DNA of 64,000 bases from Corynebacterium poyangense (GTDB lineage Bacteria > Actinomycetota > Actinomycetes > Mycobacteriales > Mycobacteriaceae). Position 1 is the first letter of the stretch. Every line of letters begins with the position of its first letter. The notes beneath the pieces were generated by a model that was not told where the DNA came from, did not search any database, and saw only the letters and a list, made by a program, of their open reading frames with translations. A program made the position numbers and the translations under genes. This document shows, in pieces, positions 1 to 9,083 of the stretch. The stretch is taken from contig NZ_CP046884.1 in NCBI RefSeq assembly GCF_014522205.1, forward strand, positions 434,001 through 498,000. The letters are read 5' to 3'.

Positions 1-1024
1 GGAAAGCAGTACCAAACTCTGCTCTGAGAATCTCTGGCCACTGGCGTCGAAAATCGGGGTTCTTCTGGCTCGCCATCATCATGACAGCTAGCTGTGCACT
101 CTCCATCCCATAGTCAATGCCCTCACCATTCAAAGGGTTAACCAAGGCGGCAGCATCTCCCACGAGCGCCCAGTTCTTGCCGGCGACCCCAGAGATGGAC
201 CCACCCATCGGTAGCAGTGCAGAAGTGACCTGTTCCGGGGCACCTAATTGCCACTCTTCACGCTGCTGAGCGGCATAGAATTCCAGTAGCTTTTTGGTAT
301 TAATCTTGGCTGGACGGGCGGAGGTACTCAAAGCCCCGCACCCCAGATTCACCTTTCCTTGCTCCCCTCCTAGAGGGAAAATCCAACCATACCCGGGTTG
401 TATTTTCCCATCCTCGGAACGCAATTCCGCGTGAGAATGAATCCACGGTTCTTCAGCTCGTGGGGTGGTGCAATAGGATCGTGCCGCAATCCCATACACC
501 TCTTGCTGTTGCCATTCTCGCCCCAATTCTTTTCCTACCGGTGAGCGCACCCCATCGCAGACCAGGGCAAACTTGGGTTTTATTAGTTTTTCTCCCACCT
601 GAATATGCTCAAGGCGGCCGTGGTCGACGCGCGCCTGACGGGCTTTCGCACCTCCCCAAAAAGTCACCCCGCAACGGATGGCTTCCTGCACTAAGGCGTG
701 GTCAAATTGCTGGCGCGGGACCGCTGAGCCTTCCTTGCCGAAAATACTATCCGGCCAGGGAGCATAGATGTCGGAACCAAAACCATGGAGGACAAGCCCG
801 TCAGTACGGAAAGGGGGTAGTACTCGCTCAGCGATATTAAGATCGCGAAGCTGTTTTAGGGCTCGGGGGGTCAACCCATCTCCGCAGGTTTTATCGCGCG
901 GAAAGGGTGCTGAATCGCATAACAGCACCTCATAGCCCTGTTGGGCGGCGTGAAGGGCTGCAGTGGCACCAGCGGGACCGGCACCGATCACAAGGACTTC
1001 TACCTGTTGAATATCGTCAGTCAC
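1..1024 (-). CDS. Geranylgeranyl reductase family FAD-dependent oxidoreductase (partial, C-terminus outside window)
   Basis: A reading frame open to the window edge starts at GTG 1024 on the minus strand. The N-terminus (VTDDIQQVEVLVIGAGPAG) has the GxGxxG dinucleotide-binding fingerprint, followed by the family motif PFPRDKTCGDGLTPRA near residue 40. These mark the geranylgeranyl reductase family of flavoproteins, which saturate isoprenoid chains. In actinobacteria the usual substrate is the side chain of menaquinone (MenJ type); that role is inferred. The gene is divergent from a polyprenyl diphosphate synthase at 1137, which fits a shared quinone pathway. About 341 codons are visible; the last part of the protein lies before base 1. 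Confidence 0.88.
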   Translation of the reverse strand, partial: MTDDIQQVEVLVIGAGPAGATAALHAAQQGYEVLLCDSAPFPRDKTCGDGLTPRALKQLRDLNIAERVLPPFRTDGLVLHGFGSDIYAPWPDSIFGKEGSAVPRQQFDHALVQEAIRCGVTFWGGAKARQARVDHGRLEHIQVGEKLIKPKFALVCDGVRSPVGKELGREWQQQEVYGIAARSYCTTPRAEEPWIHSHAELRSEDGKIQPGYGWIFPLGGEQGKVNLGCGALSTSARPAKINTKKLLEFYAAQQREEWQLGAPEQVTSALLPMGGSISGVAGKNWALVGDAAALVNPLNGEGIDYGMESAQLAVMMMASQKNPDFRRQWPEILRAEFGTAF

Positions 1025-1136
1025 TACGCCAAAAACTCCTTGTTGAGGGGCACGGTGTGTATGATGCAGCCCGGTGGACTACGGTTAAACACGATATTTA
1101 CGGTACCGCACAAGCTCTGTAAGGATTCTCGAGACG

Positions 1137-2189
1137 ATGAACACTGGCCCCGTCCCACATCGCCATCAGCAGGCTGACCCTGCCGATGAACTAGGCGCCA
1201 TGTCGGTGAACAGCGTGGACCTGGGTGACCCGCAGTTGAATCAGGCGATTCAGGAGGGTATGCAACGGGTAGAGCACATCTTGCGGGAAGAACTATCCCG
1301 CGGTGAGGACTTCTTGGTGGAGAAGGTGCTGCACCTGGTGGAAGCCGGGGGGAAACGCTTCCGGCCCATGTTTGCGCTGTTAGCCGCCCAATATGGCCCC
1401 CATTCTGATACCGATGCGGTGGCTGAAGCTGCCGCTGTGGTGGAGGTAGTTCATTTAGCTACTCTCTACCACGATGATGTGATGGATGAGGCAGAGCGAC
1501 GCCGTGGTGTGGCTTCGGCTAATAGTCGATGGAATAACTCCGTCGCTATTTTGGCCGGGGATATTCTTCTTGCTCATGCCTCCGGACTTATGGCACGGCT
1601 CGGGACCGAAACCGTGGCTCACTTTTCCGAAACTTTTGCCATGTTGGTGACTGGGCAGATGCGTGAGACTATCGGTGCTCAAGGCGGAGATCCGGTGGAG
1701 CACTACCTTAAGGTGATTCGGGAAAAAACTGGGGTGCTGATTGCCTCAGCGGGGTATTTAGGGGCGCTACATGCCGGGGCTGATTCCCATACCATCGCTG
1801 CCTTGCAGCGCTTTGGTTCAGCTATTGGGATGGTGTTCCAAATAGTTGATGACATCATTGACATCTTCTCTGATCCTAAGGAATCTGGGAAAACACCAGG
1901 TACGGATCTTAAAGAAGGGGTCTATACCTTGCCGGTTCTTTATGCTCTTCGAGAGGAGAGCGAGGAAGGGGACCGGTTGCGGGAATTGCTTGTGGGGCCG
2001 GTACACGATGATGAGACGTTGGAAGAAATCCTTGATCTTCTGCGCCGTAGTAGTGGTCGTGAACAGGCCTTAGCTGATGTTCATCGTTATCTTGAGGAAG
2101 CTGATGAGCAATTGAAGCACCTTCCTGAGAATGCGGCTACGCGGGCTCTTCGGATGCTGGCTAGTTTCAGTGTCCAGCGAGCTGGCTAA
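1137..2189 (+). CDS. Long-chain polyprenyl diphosphate synthase
   Basis: Trans-prenyltransferase that condenses isopentenyl diphosphate units to make the all-trans side chain of menaquinone. The 350-residue protein has the two aspartate-rich Mg-diphosphate motifs: DDVMD at about residues 113-117 and DDIID at about 238-242. It also has GGKRFRP near 71-77, a classic allylic-substrate motif. Length matches bacterial hepta- to nonaprenyl synthases; the exact chain length cannot be read from sequence. ATG 1137 is preceded by AAGGA; a second ATG at 1200 (MSVNSVDLGD) is a possible alternative start. It diverges from the reductase at 1-1024, leaving about 110 bases for both promoters. Confidence 0.9.
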   Translation: MNTGPVPHRHQQADPADELGAMSVNSVDLGDPQLNQAIQEGMQRVEHILREELSRGEDFLVEKVLHLVEAGGKRFRPMFALLAAQYGPHSDTDAVAEAAAVVEVVHLATLYHDDVMDEAERRRGVASANSRWNNSVAILAGDILLAHASGLMARLGTETVAHFSETFAMLVTGQMRETIGAQGGDPVEHYLKVIREKTGVLIASAGYLGALHAGADSHTIAALQRFGSAIGMVFQIVDDIIDIFSDPKESGKTPGTDLKEGVYTLPVLYALREESEEGDRLRELLVGPVHDDETLEEILDLLRRSSGREQALADVHRYLEEADEQLKHLPENAATRALRMLASFSVQRAG

Positions 2190-2268
2190 AAACACCACTT
2201 TGACCTGGTGATTTGCCTTATGGGAGGGGGTTCGTAGTAAAGTTTCTAGCGCACCAAATAAGGTGCAC

Positions 2269-2350
2269 GCCAGCTTGCCCGAGCGGCCAAAGGGAGCTGA
2301 CTGTAAATCAGCCGGCATTGCCTTCGGAGGTTCGAATCCTTCAGCTGGCA
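2269..2350 (+). tRNA. tRNA-Tyr (GTA)
   Basis: Cloverleaf with acceptor stem GCCAGCT / AGCTGGC, a long variable arm typical of class II tRNAs, T-loop GGTTCGAATCC and anticodon GTA at 2303-2305. The 3' CCA is not encoded. The 82-nt length agrees with bacterial tRNA-Tyr. Confidence 0.96.
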
Positions 2351-2368
2351 CCCTCCTTTCGCAAGAGG

Positions 2369-2405
2369 CCCCGTCGCCACCATTGACGGGGTCTTTTTGT
2401 TTTTC
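2369..2405 (+). terminator. Intrinsic terminator after tRNA-Tyr
   Basis: Inverted repeat CCCCGTC (2369-2375) / GACGGGG (2385-2391) with a 9-nt loop, followed by TCTTTTTGTTTTT. It would end the tRNA-Tyr transcript. Confidence 0.85.
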
Positions 2406-2594
2406 GTTATGCCGCTTAAGGCCTTGACGCCGCGTGGCTATTAGCCCGGGAAAGAACGCGAAATCCTTTTCTTTAGTCCCTGTTTAGGCTTGTGACCAGT
2501 CAGTTTGTGTTTGGGCCGCAGTTCGGGTTAACCTTTGCAAGGCTTCAACGAAAGCGCCGCGGCAGTACAGTCTCGGAGTTCTCAGTTAAGCTGT

Positions 2595-2667
2595 GCCCCC
2601 TTAGCTCAGTCGGCAGAGCGTTTCCATGGTAAGGAAAAGGTCAACAGTTCGATTCTGTTAGGGGGCT
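2595..2667 (+). tRNA. tRNA-Thr (GGT)
   Basis: Acceptor stem GCCCCCT / AGGGGGC, D-arm TTAGCTCAGTCGGCAGAGC, anticodon stem TTTCC/GGAAA with anticodon GGT at 2628-2630, T-arm with GTTCGATTC. No encoded CCA. It lies 41 bases before tRNA-Met. Confidence 0.96.
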
Positions 2668-2708
2668 CTGTTGTTTGTTTCAGCTGCATGGCGGCAAGCA
2701 GACATCGT

Positions 2709-2782
2709 GGCGGTGTAGCTCAGTTGGTGAGAGCGCACGACTCATAATCGTGAGGTCGAGAGTTCGAATCTCTCCATCGCTA
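2709..2782 (+). tRNA. tRNA-Met (CAT), elongator type
   Basis: Acceptor GGCGGTG pairs with CATCGCT, including G-U pairs. The anticodon stem CACGA/TCGTG encloses CAT at 2743-2745, and the T-loop is GTTCGAATC. The anticodon stem lacks the three consecutive G-C pairs of initiator tRNA, so this is called as the elongator. No encoded CCA. Confidence 0.93.
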
Positions 2783-2791
2783 CTGATAGGG

Positions 2792-2830
2792 ATATCCCCG
2801 ACGTCTATGGCGCGTCGGGGATATTGTTTT
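2792..2830 (+). terminator. Intrinsic terminator after tRNA-Met
   Basis: A 12-bp perfect stem, ATATCCCCGACG (2792-2803) / CGTCGGGGATAT (2813-2824), followed by TGTTTT. It separates the Thr-Met tRNA unit from tRNA-Trp/secE. Confidence 0.82.
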
Positions 2831-2910
2831 GTGTGATACCTCGCCCATGGCGAAGATGTGCTAGGCGTCGAGGATGAATGCCCTGTCAAAACCGGGGGTT
2901 TGCACTGACT

Positions 2911-2940
2911 TTGTCGCAGTCGGGCGAAGCATGCTAGGGT
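2911..2940 (+). promoter_or_regulatory. Probable promoter of tRNA-Trp (and secE)
   Basis: TTGTCG (2911-2916) and TAGGGT (2935-2940) are separated by 18 bases and lie 28 bases upstream of the tRNA-Trp 5' end. The fit is by eye only. The site lies just downstream of the tRNA-Met terminator, where a new promoter is needed. Confidence 0.5.
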
Positions 2941-2967
2941 AGTTCTCGCTGTTCCAAAGGGCAGTGA

Positions 2968-3040
<73 letters not shown>

Positions 3041-3073
3041 CAAGCACAAGCCAGCATTCTCTGGAGGAACGTC

Positions 3074-3403
3074 GTGAGTGAAAAGCAGCCGAAGAAAACG
3101 GGTGCCCCGCGTCCTACCGGAAAACGCCAACTCGCTGGTGTCAGTACCACCTCTGTTTCCGCGCAGAAGGCAGCTACACCTGCAGTAGCGCGGAAAAATC
3201 CTGATGAAAAACCAGGTGGTGGGGTTGCAGCTTTTATCCCTGAAGTTGTTGCTGAGATGCGTAAGGTGGTGTGGCCCACCGCTAAACAAATGGTGGTGTA
3301 CACCGTCGTGGTTTTCGCTTTCCTCATCATCATGACGGCGTTGACAGCCGGGGTTGATGCGCTAGTTCGTGCGGGAGTTGAGTTCGTGCTCACCCCTCGC
3401 TAA
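3074..3403 (+). CDS. secE: Preprotein translocase subunit SecE
   Basis: Small clamp subunit of the SecYEG channel in the cytoplasmic membrane. The start is GTG 3074, preceded by GGAGG, giving 109 residues. A longer open frame would begin inside tRNA-Trp and is rejected. The first 50 or so residues are a basic, Pro/Ala-rich actinobacterial extension. The conserved core follows: an amphipathic helix with [12 protein letters not shown], then one membrane-spanning segment ([20 protein letters not shown]). It lies between tRNA-Trp and nusG, the usual place. Confidence 0.96.
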   Translation: MSEKQPKKTGAPRPTGKRQLAGVSTTSVSAQKAATPAVARKNPDEKPGGGVAAFIPEVVAEMRKVVWPTAKQMVVYTVVVFAFLIIMTALTAGVDALVRAGVEFVLTPR

Positions 3404-3426
3404 AATCCCAATTTAAAGAAGTAATC

Positions 3427-3464
3427 ATCCCGCCGAAGCCCACCGGGCCGGCGGGATTGCTTAT
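3427..3464 (+). terminator. Stem-loop between secE and nusG, possible terminator or processing site
   Basis: Nine-bp stem ATCCCGCCG (3427-3435) / CGGCGGGAT (3449-3457) followed by TGCTTATT. The T-tract is weak, so it may be a partial terminator or only an RNA stability element between two genes that are usually co-transcribed. Confidence 0.45.
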
Positions 3465-3523
3465 TAGAACTTCTCGCTGGCGGGTAGGATAGCCGAGGAG
3501 TGACAAGGTACGGAGAATGAAGG

Positions 3524-4303
3524 ATGAGTGAAGAAAACACCACACCGGCCGAAGTAGCCGAGGATCAACCCCAGGTAGTTGAAGAACAACCTGTGCAAGA
3601 GGCCGACGTGGCTATTGTTGAGGAATCTGCTCAACTCGATACTCCAGCGGAGGATTCCGATGCAGAGTACCGGGCGCGGCTGCGGAAATTTACCCGGGAT
3701 CTGAAGAAAAAGCCGGGTAGTTGGTATATTGTGCAGACGTATTCCGGGTACGAGAACAAGGTAAAGACGAACCTGGATATGCGGGCTCAGACCCTGGAGG
3801 TGGAAGATTCCATCTATGAGGTCGTGGTGCCTATTGAGCAAGTCATCGAAATTAAAGATGGCAAGCGCAAGCCCGTTAAACGGAAACTCCTGCCCGGTTA
3901 TGTGCTGGTGCGCATGGATATCAATGACCGGTCCTGGTCAGTTGTGCGAGACACCCCTGGGGTCACCTCCTTCGTAGGCAACGAAGGCAACGCCACCCCG
4001 GTAAAGCACCGTGATGTGGCGAAATTCTTGCTTCCTTCCTTGACTGATGATGTGGAAGCACCGGTGGTGAATGAAGACGGTGAACAAGTTGTTGCGATGC
4101 CGGAGGAAAAATCGAAGCCGCAGCAGCGCATCGACTACGAGGTGGGGGAAGCCGTTACTATCCTTACCGGTGCTTTGGCTTCGGTCTCTGCCACTATCTC
4201 TGAAATCGACCAAGAAACCGGTAAGATTCAGGCCTTGGTCAGTATCTTTGGTCGGGAAACCCCGGTAGAGCTTACTGCTGATCAGGTGGAGAAAATCACT
4301 TAA
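3524..4303 (+). CDS. nusG: Transcription termination/antitermination factor NusG
   Basis: Binds RNA polymerase and couples elongation to Rho and to ribosomes. The 259-residue protein has an acidic N-terminal extension of about 65 residues (common in actinobacteria), then the NGN domain starting at [19 protein letters not shown]. An acidic insert follows, then the C-terminal KOW domain ending in [20 protein letters not shown]. The KOW turn ([14 protein letters not shown]) departs from the common GPF-x-G form seen in E. coli. ATG 3524 is preceded by GGAGAATGAAGG. A terminator follows directly. Confidence 0.96.
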   Translation: MSEENTTPAEVAEDQPQVVEEQPVQEADVAIVEESAQLDTPAEDSDAEYRARLRKFTRDLKKKPGSWYIVQTYSGYENKVKTNLDMRAQTLEVEDSIYEVVVPIEQVIEIKDGKRKPVKRKLLPGYVLVRMDINDRSWSVVRDTPGVTSFVGNEGNATPVKHRDVAKFLLPSLTDDVEAPVVNEDGEQVVAMPEEKSKPQQRIDYEVGEAVTILTGALASVSATISEIDQETGKIQALVSIFGRETPVELTADQVEKIT

Positions 4304-4306
4304 AGC

Positions 4307-4371
4307 AGTTTGCGGGTTAGAGCGTCTCCGCAAACTTGGGAAACATAGTATCGTTTGGTACTGTGTTTTTT
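4307..4371 (+). terminator. Tandem stem-loops and terminator after nusG
   Basis: First stem AGTTTGCGG (4307-4315) / CCGCAAACT (4328-4336). Second stem ACATAGTA (4343-4350) / TACTGTGT (4359-4366), with one G-U pair, running directly into six T. The second is a convincing intrinsic terminator, so rplK-rplA probably have their own promoter. Confidence 0.78.
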
Positions 4372-4513
4372 CGTGTGTCATGAACTTTATGGGTTCGCTA
4401 GTGACACTACACAGGTAAAAAGACAATCCCCGGTGGCCGGGGAGCCCCGGCATCCGGACGGGCAGCGCAAGCATCGTGGTGTTGCCCGGTAACAAGGGAA
4501 ATGAGGTAATTCG
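4372..4513 (+). promoter_or_regulatory. rplK leader region with stem-loops
   Basis: 142 bases between the nusG terminator and rplK. It contains the hairpin TCCCCGG/CCGGGGA (4427-4433 / 4437-4443) and further GC-rich complementary stretches up to about 4490. L11-L1 operons are commonly autoregulated by L1 binding to a leader that mimics its 23S rRNA site. Whether this leader does so is inference; no clear -35/-10 pair could be fixed. Confidence 0.4.
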
Positions 4514-4948
4514 ATGGCTCCGAAGAAGAAGAAAGTTACTGGCCTGATCAAGCTGCAGATCGAAGCTGGTGCCGCTAACCCGGCTCCTCCGGTTGGTCCG
4601 GCTTTGGGTGCTCACGGTGTGAACATCATGGACTTCTGTAAGCAGTACAACGCTGCTACTGAAGCTCAGCGGGGCAACGTTGTGCCCGTGGAAATCACCG
4701 TCTATGAAGACCGTAGCTTCTCCTTCGTGCTGAAGACCCCTCCAGCTGCGAAACTGCTGCTCAAGGCTGCTGGTTTGCAGAAGGGTTCTGGTGTTCCGCA
4801 CACCCAAAAGGTTGGCACTGTCACCATTGACCAGGTGAAAGAAATTGCCACCACTAAGATGCCGGACCTGAACGCTCGCGATATTGACGCAGCGTGCAAG
4901 ATTATTGCCGGTACGGCACGCTCCATGGGCATCACTGTCAAGGAGTAA
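4514..4948 (+). CDS. rplK: 50S ribosomal protein L11
   Basis: Builds the GTPase-associated stalk base of the large subunit. The 144-residue protein shows the L11 core: [20 protein letters not shown] near the start, [16 protein letters not shown], and the C-terminal RNA-binding part with [12 protein letters not shown] and [12 protein letters not shown] 4514 follows GAGGTAATTCG. rplA follows 81 bases downstream. Confidence 0.97.
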   Translation: MAPKKKKVTGLIKLQIEAGAANPAPPVGPALGAHGVNIMDFCKQYNAATEAQRGNVVPVEITVYEDRSFSFVLKTPPAAKLLLKAAGLQKGSGVPHTQKVGTVTIDQVKEIATTKMPDLNARDIDAACKIIAGTARSMGITVKE

Positions 4949-5029
4949 TTCCCCCCTTGTGGCAGGGCCCGCTCCGGCCCGCACCACACAAGAATCCTCT
5001 AACTATCTTCAGGACAGGACTCTTTAGAA

Positions 5030-5734
5030 ATGAGCAAAAAATCTAAGGCTTACCGCGCTGCTGCGGAATTGATTGATGCTGGCCGTATTTATCGGCCGAT
5101 TGAAGCCCTCAAATTGGCTTCTGAGACTTCTTCTAAGAACTATGACGCCACCATTGACGTCGCGATCCGCCTGGGTGTTGATCCCCGCAAGGCTGATCAG
5201 TTAGTTCGCGGTACTGTTTCTTTGCCGAATGGTACTGGTAAAGAGGTTCGGGTAGCCGTGTTTGCTGCTGGCGAAAAAGCTACTCAGGCTGAAGAAGCCG
5301 GTGCCGATATTGTGGGAACCGACGAACTGATTGAGCAGATCAACGCCGGTAACTTGGACTTTGACGTCACTATCGCTACGCCGGATCAAATGGCTAAGGT
5401 GGGCCGCGTGGCTCGCGTCCTAGGCCCCCGTGGTCTTATGCCTAACCCGAAGACCGGTACGGTGACCACCGATGTCGCCAAGGCAATCAAGGAAGTTAAG
5501 GGAGGAAAGATCTCCTTCCGTGTTGACCGGGCCGCTAACCTTCACACTGCTATCGGCAAGGCTTCCTTTGACCCCAAGGCGCTGGCTGAGAACTATGGTG
5601 CTTTGATCGAGGAACTTCTTCGCATCAAGCCGACCTCTTCTAAGGGTATTTACCTGAAGAAGATCACCGTGGCTTCCACCAATGGGCCTGGAATCCCGGT
5701 TGATACCAGCGTGGTGAAGAACTTCGCTGAATAG
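5030..5734 (+). CDS. rplA: 50S ribosomal protein L1
   Basis: Two-domain protein of the mobile L1 stalk that helps release deacylated tRNA from the E site; it often represses its own operon by binding leader RNA. The 234-residue length is standard. Signatures include [28 protein letters not shown], and [17 protein letters not shown], the L1 family fingerprint. It ends just before a strong terminator. Confidence 0.97.
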   Translation: MSKKSKAYRAAAELIDAGRIYRPIEALKLASETSSKNYDATIDVAIRLGVDPRKADQLVRGTVSLPNGTGKEVRVAVFAAGEKATQAEEAGADIVGTDELIEQINAGNLDFDVTIATPDQMAKVGRVARVLGPRGLMPNPKTGTVTTDVAKAIKEVKGGKISFRVDRAANLHTAIGKASFDPKALAENYGALIEELLRIKPTSSKGIYLKKITVASTNGPGIPVDTSVVKNFAE

Positions 5735-5759
5735 CTCTGAGCTTCTAAAGCCATTAATG

Positions 5760-5806
5760 ACACCCCGGCGGTGACCTATCGTGGTTATCGCAGGGGTGTT
5801 TTTTTA
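5760..5806 (+). terminator. Intrinsic terminator after rplA
   Basis: CACCCC (5761-5766) pairs with GGGGTG (5793-5798), with an inner stem GCGGTGACC / GGTTATCGC, followed by TTTTTTT. It closes the rplK-rplA unit before the accessory insert. Confidence 0.88.
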
Positions 5807-5971
5807 CACCCATGACCACCTCTTTTCCCGCTAAAATGAGGCAATCACCAACTCTGAACTAAAAGATTTAAGAGAAAACTCCACCTTGTGGGGCTAATCA
5901 CTATTTCCTGATCTAAAATTAGTGTTAACATTTGGTGAATTTTGGACTTGAGAAGTAGAAAGTAGGCGCAC

Positions 5972-7717
5972 GTGAGCGTCTTTTTTATTCAGCTTACCCA
6001 GTGGCTTGTGGCAAGCGTGATGTACTGGATTCTAGCCAGTACGCGGAAGACCCCGCTGCGGCTCTGGAAGAGCGTCAGCTTCGGCGTCAATACCGTGATT
6101 ATTACTTTCCTCATTACGGTTTTTGCGATACGAGTATTGCCCTACGGGTTACCCCATCCCATCTGGTTTTATTTTCTCTACTTTGGCGGAGCTATCGGTG
6201 TTGCGCTATGCGGGGTAGGTATATTCCGCGCGGTGATGCGTCGTCGCTCCCCTCAAGCGATTCCTCATTCGCGATTACTACCCGCAATTATTTGGGCAAT
6301 TCTCGGAGGTTTTATTGCTGCTTTCGCAGCCCTCGGATTCTTTATCTCTAACTGGTTTCATCAATTCTTCGGAGAGCTATCAGTTGATCAATTAGTTTTT
6401 GTGGTCACCAGCGGAAACGGGGAATCCACAGCCGTAACAGACGCCCAAATCAATAATTACATGATTGCGCCTGTTTTCATGCTCCTGGTCATTGGGCTTC
6501 AAGTTCCGATATGGTGCCCGACGTACACTCGGCGCCTGCTCAGCATTTTGGGGATCACTACCTTGGCGGTGGCCTCAACGGGTTATGCTTTTGCGGTTTT
6601 ACCTCTATCTGATTTGGGTTCTATGAACAGTACCTCCGAGTTCTTGGCCGATAACTACGTCAACCCGAGAGACACGGTGACGTTCCCGGCAAAGAAACGG
6701 AATTTCATCCATATTTATATGGAGTCGGTCGAAAACTCCTACTATGACCGTGACCATGGCGGTTATGATGATCGCAACTACATGCCAGATTTGTTGAAGC
6801 TGAACGAAAAATCCGTGCATTTTTCCCACACTGACACGATGGGTGGTCCTCACCAGACTTTCGGCTCAGTTCACTCGGTGGCTGCCATGATCAATATGGA
6901 AGCTGGTGTTCCCATGAAAACGTCGATCGCTGGCGGCACTGCCGAAGCTATGTTTTACCCGAAGTTCCCGACTATGGGGGAGCTACTCCATGACAATGGC
7001 TACAACACTGAGTTGATGATGGGAGCAGACGCTAGCTGGGGTGGTCTTGGGGACTACTACCGAGAGCATGGGGACTTCCTCGTCTTCGACCATGCCTACG
7101 CCATTAACCACGGTTATCTTCCCGAAGGCTACAAGGAATGGTGGGGTTATGAAGACGATAAAATCTATGAATTTGCGAAGAGAGAAATCACGCGGCTCTC
7201 TCAGCAGCCCAAGCCTTTTTACTTTATTTTGGAAAACGCTGATACCCACTTCCCCGATGGCTATAAGTCTCCCAAGATCACCGAAGAACCCTTTGACACT
7301 CAATACGGCAATGTAATCTTTTATTCCCAAGCACAAGTGATGAAATTTGTGCAGTGGGTGCAGCAACAGCCTTTTGCTCAGGACACCTCCATCATGATTG
7401 TGGGGGATCATCGTTCTATGGATAAGGCATTTTTTGATGGCTGGGATAAAGACTATGAAAGAACCATCGTCAATATGATTCTTAATCCTGCTATCGCACC
7501 ACCTCCACGAGAAAGAATGCATCGGCGGGATTTTGCCCCCTTTGATCTTTTCCCCACCGCTTTGGCCGCCATCGGAGCCAATATTAAAGATGACCGAGCT
7601 GGTATCGGAACCAACCTCTTTTCTGGGAGGAAAACCCTCATCGAAGAACACGGGCTTCAGAGCATAAATGATGCTTTAGCTAAGCGAAGCGAATTCTATT
7701 TCGACTTCCGCCAATAG
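5972..7717 (+). CDS. Membrane phosphoglycerol transferase, OpgB/MdoB-LtaS (sulfatase fold) family
   Basis: 581 residues from GTG 5972. The first 220 or so residues hold about five hydrophobic segments. An extracellular sulfatase-fold catalytic domain follows. Its order of motifs matches phosphoglycerol transferases: HIYMESVENSYYD near 248 (metal-binding Glu), GGPHQTFGSVHS near 291 (Thr is the expected nucleophile), ENADTHFPDGY and VGDHRSMD near 477 (metal ligands). Such enzymes move glycerol-phosphate from phosphatidylglycerol to a glycan or a polyglycerolphosphate chain outside the membrane. The GxxxTxG motif and spacing look closer to E. coli OpgB than to LtaS. Corynebacteria are not known for lipoteichoic acid, so the acceptor is unknown. 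It stands alone between rplA and a convergent oxidase gene. Confidence 0.8.
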   Translation: MSVFFIQLTQWLVASVMYWILASTRKTPLRLWKSVSFGVNTVIITFLITVFAIRVLPYGLPHPIWFYFLYFGGAIGVALCGVGIFRAVMRRRSPQAIPHSRLLPAIIWAILGGFIAAFAALGFFISNWFHQFFGELSVDQLVFVVTSGNGESTAVTDAQINNYMIAPVFMLLVIGLQVPIWCPTYTRRLLSILGITTLAVASTGYAFAVLPLSDLGSMNSTSEFLADNYVNPRDTVTFPAKKRNFIHIYMESVENSYYDRDHGGYDDRNYMPDLLKLNEKSVHFSHTDTMGGPHQTFGSVHSVAAMINMEAGVPMKTSIAGGTAEAMFYPKFPTMGELLHDNGYNTELMMGADASWGGLGDYYREHGDFLVFDHAYAINHGYLPEGYKEWWGYEDDKIYEFAKREITRLSQQPKPFYFILENADTHFPDGYKSPKITEEPFDTQYGNVIFYSQAQVMKFVQWVQQQPFAQDTSIMIVGDHRSMDKAFFDGWDKDYERTIVNMILNPAIAPPPRERMHRRDFAPFDLFPTALAAIGANIKDDRAGIGTNLFSGRKTLIEEHGLQSINDALAKRSEFYFDFRQ

Positions 7718-7746
7718 ACTCCAGGGAAGCTCCACAGCTTGTGCCA

Positions 7747-7766
7747 AGCATCCGGGGGCGGATGCT
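7747..7766. terminator. Stem-loop between convergent genes
   Basis: AGCATCCG (7747-7754) / CGGATGCT (7759-7766) around a GGGG loop, overlapping the stop codon of the minus-strand gene. No T-tract on either side, so termination strength is uncertain. Confidence 0.4.
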
Positions 7767-8937
7767 AGTGATCGGTAGCAGCTTGAACCTCACTGAATCG
7801 TCGAGGATCAAAAAGTGTGACGCCGCAGTCATCGGAGTTGGAAGAGATCATATCGGCTAAAACCTCACCCACGACGGGGACAAATTTGAAACCATGACCG
7901 GAAAATCCGCAGGCCAACAGTATTCGATGTTGAGTGGGGTGTCGGCCAATAATGAAGTTTTCATCCGCGGTTGTGGTGTACATGCAGGCTTTAGCCTGCC
8001 GTAGTTTTCCCTCACTCAACGTGGGGATAGTTTCAGCTAACCGCTGACGCATTGCCTGGATCTCCGTCGCACAAACGTCCCGAATGAGAGTATCAGGTTG
8101 CGTGAGGGTCCCTTTTCTAAAGAATGCCACTTTTGCCCCCTCGGAGTTGGCTGGGAAACCATAGATTTGTTCGCCGGCAGGGGATTCATGCACATAAACC
8201 GGGCTAGACTCAAAATGCTCTTGCAGATCAGTTGGGTCAAACCAGTACATCACCTGGCGTTCCACTTTCATCGGGAAGTTAAGATCAGCTAGAAAATGGG
8301 AGGCCCAGGCGCCCGGGCTGAGGATGATCTGGTCTGCCCGGTAGGTGGCTCCATCGGAGCAATGCACCTGAACTTCGTGCGGGTGACAGGTGATGTTCTG
8401 TACCTCTATCCCAGTTTTCAGTTCTGCACCGCGAAGTTGTGCTCTAGCCACTTGGGCGCGGATGGTTTCTTCTGGCACCACCCACCCGGCGATTTCTTCA
8501 AATAGCGCTGTGTCATCGTGACCAGGATGAAATTGAGGGAAACGCTGATGGACATCGCTGGAACTGAGAACCTTGTGGGGAAGATGATGGAGCTCAGCGG
8601 CAAGTAAAGAACCGGCAAAAGTGGGGCTGGCCGAAGGACCCATATACAGCCCTCCAGTGATATGCATAATTGGTTCTTCCCACCAGGAATCTAATTGTTC
8701 CCACAGTTCGTAGGCCCGTTTCAGCCAGGGAACATAATCGGGGTGCTCAAAGTAGGATTGTCGGATGATACGAGAACCACCGTGACTCGATCCTCGATCG
8801 TGGGCGATGGAGAATTGTTCTATGCCAAGGACTTTGGCTCCGCGGTTGGCTAAGGCATCAAGTGCCGCAGATCCCATAGCGCCGACACCGACGATAATGA
8901 CGTCGAAATTCTCGCGTGAAGGGGGGTTAAGAGTCAT
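7765..8937 (-). CDS. FAD-dependent oxidoreductase, monomeric sarcosine oxidase / N-methyltryptophan oxidase family
   Basis: 390 residues from ATG 8937, chosen because GAAAGGAG lies 7 bases upstream; a longer frame to 8967 has no such site. The N-terminus FDVIIVGVGAMGSAALDALANRG is a Rossmann FAD-binding motif. EQFSIAHDRGSSHGGSRIIR follows, the region that carries the covalent-flavin neighbourhood and the SHG-x-SR motif of the MSOX/MTOX family. Near the C-terminus AKACMYTTTADENFIIG holds the Cys that in monomeric sarcosine oxidases binds FAD covalently, and CGFSGHGFKFVPVVGE is the FAD-capping motif. It oxidises an N-methyl or secondary amine to produce hydrogen peroxide; the actual substrate cannot be told. 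Confidence 0.87.
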   Translation of the reverse strand: MTLNPPSRENFDVIIVGVGAMGSAALDALANRGAKVLGIEQFSIAHDRGSSHGGSRIIRQSYFEHPDYVPWLKRAYELWEQLDSWWEEPIMHITGGLYMGPSASPTFAGSLLAAELHHLPHKVLSSSDVHQRFPQFHPGHDDTALFEEIAGWVVPEETIRAQVARAQLRGAELKTGIEVQNITCHPHEVQVHCSDGATYRADQIILSPGAWASHFLADLNFPMKVERQVMYWFDPTDLQEHFESSPVYVHESPAGEQIYGFPANSEGAKVAFFRKGTLTQPDTLIRDVCATEIQAMRQRLAETIPTLSEGKLRQAKACMYTTTADENFIIGRHPTQHRILLACGFSGHGFKFVPVVGEVLADMISSNSDDCGVTLFDPRRFSEVQAATDH

Positions 8938-9083
8938 GGCGGCGCTCCTTTCTATTTTCTTACCCAATAGTTAACTAGCTCACAATAAAAAAGGGAAGGG
9001 GTAATGAATGAGGGGTAGAGAAAATCCCCGCAGCTAGAGACGCTACGAGGATGTGGATGGAAGGGTAGGTCGAGGATCTTCCC

